A DNA stretch of 33,077 bases from Clostridia bacterium. GTDB taxonomy: Bacteria > Bacillota > Clostridia > DSM-8532 > SZUA-474. This document shows positions 32,861 to 33,077 of the stretch, in pieces (within the stretch, counting starts at the first letter, position 1; each line of letters begins with the position of its first letter). The stretch is taken from the NCBI GenBank assembly GCA_003251775.1, contig QKEK01000122.1, positions 1 through 33,077 of the forward strand, in the 5' to 3' direction. The position numbers and the translations under genes were made by a program. A model generated the notes under the pieces. It was not told where the DNA came from and did no database searches. It saw nothing but the letters and a program-made list of their open reading frames with translations.

Positions 32861-33077
32861 TTATCTAAGCAAAGCAACCGGTTCTCCCATAAAAATTTTT
32901 CTGAATGTGTGGTAAATATTGATTTTTCTCTTTTTAGCAGTATCAACAAGGCTACGTATGTTAGCAAATGCAGTACTACCATTTTCACTACGAAACCCTC
33001 CTGAAACCTTGATTTTTGTTTTTATCATTCGTAGGCTTCTTTCAGCCAAATTATTATCGAATGGCACTTTGAAATCT
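32861..33077 (-). CDS. IS66 family transposase, C-terminal fragment (runs off window)
   Basis: The visible 71 residues begin DFKVPFDNNLAERSLRMIK, then SGGFRSENGSTAFANIRSLV and end at PVALLR. PFDNN-x-AER-x-LR and SGGFRS are the C-terminal DDE region of IS66 TnpC, containing the catalytic glutamate (AER). The frame continues upstream beyond 33077, so the 5' part is missing only because of the window edge. The end is a normal stop. Confidence 0.93.
   Translation of the reverse strand, partial: DFKVPFDNNLAERSLRMIKTKIKVSGGFRSENGSTAFANIRSLVDTAKKRKINIYHTFRKIFMGEPVALLR

Larger units (their letters stand above)
32769..33077 (-). mobile_element. IS66-family insertion element, partial (transposase 3' end)
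   Basis: The right edge of the window holds the tail of an IS66-type transposase gene. The likely element tip is GTAACTACTCAGACCC at 32769-32784, as IS66 terminal repeats begin with GTAA; the eight bases before it (ACAAACTC) would be the target duplication. The other end is outside the window, so the boundary is inferred. The element lies about 40 bp upstream of the promoter of the DUF881 run. Confidence 0.6.

Overview
The window is AT-rich chromosomal DNA from an anaerobic, endospore-forming member of the Clostridia (Firmicutes). The evidence is a division and cell-wall (dcw) cluster with a meso-DAP type MurE and a SpoVD-like PBP, the sporulation proteins YtfJ, YqfC, YqfD and a PdaA-like deacetylase, and strong Shine-Dalgarno sites throughout. 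The species cannot be fixed by eye. Most genes lie on the minus strand, so transcription runs from high to low coordinates.

Layout. (1) 181-11488 is the dcw cluster, read in the order mraZ, rsmH, ftsL-like, spoVD-like PBP, murE, murF, mraY, ftsW, murG. It starts at a promoter followed by an array of phased AAGTGG boxes that fit a MraZ operator. The rsmH-ftsL gap of about 550 bp holds a degenerate repeat array of about 22-bp period and a 33-codon ORF that overlaps the ftsL start. (2) 11780-15016 holds trpS, scpA, scpB and ytfJ (protein synthesis, chromosome condensation, spore protein). (3) 15156-23836 is the accessory part: a lipoprotein gene behind an in-frame remnant of an amidase-like gene, three very small minus-strand ORFs in a row, a pair of half-size TSUP permeases, a DUF2089 regulator with a LiaX/YvlB-like DUF4097 protein (plus strand), and, converging on it, a LuxR-type response regulator, a histidine kinase, a PLDc_N miniprotein and an ABC-2 transporter. 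(4) 23928-32620 is a conserved housekeeping/sporulation run: two DUF881 proteins, a PdaA-like deacetylase, yqfC, yqfD, phoH, pgpH, ybeY and an M50 protease. (5) The right edge cuts an IS66-family element.

How it works together: regions 1, 2 and 4 build the envelope, septum and spore (lipid II synthesis by MraY and MurG, use by FtsW and the PBP, cortex tailoring by the deacetylase, c-di-AMP turnover by PgpH, rRNA maturation by YbeY). The accessory region looks like an envelope-stress module: a sensor kinase, an ABC exporter linked to a PLDc_N protein (as in the B. subtilis yxlEFG genes) and a LiaX-like surface protein.

The most novel candidates are the three-ORF small-protein run at 16151-16626, the phased repeat array at 9652-10053, the 33-codon ORF before ftsL, the PLDc_N-like fold shared by the kinase and the small membrane protein, and the triplicated SD-ATG cassette at the ABC ATPase start. 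No CRISPR array, tRNA or rRNA gene was seen. Motif and hairpin claims were read by eye; no search or folding program was run.
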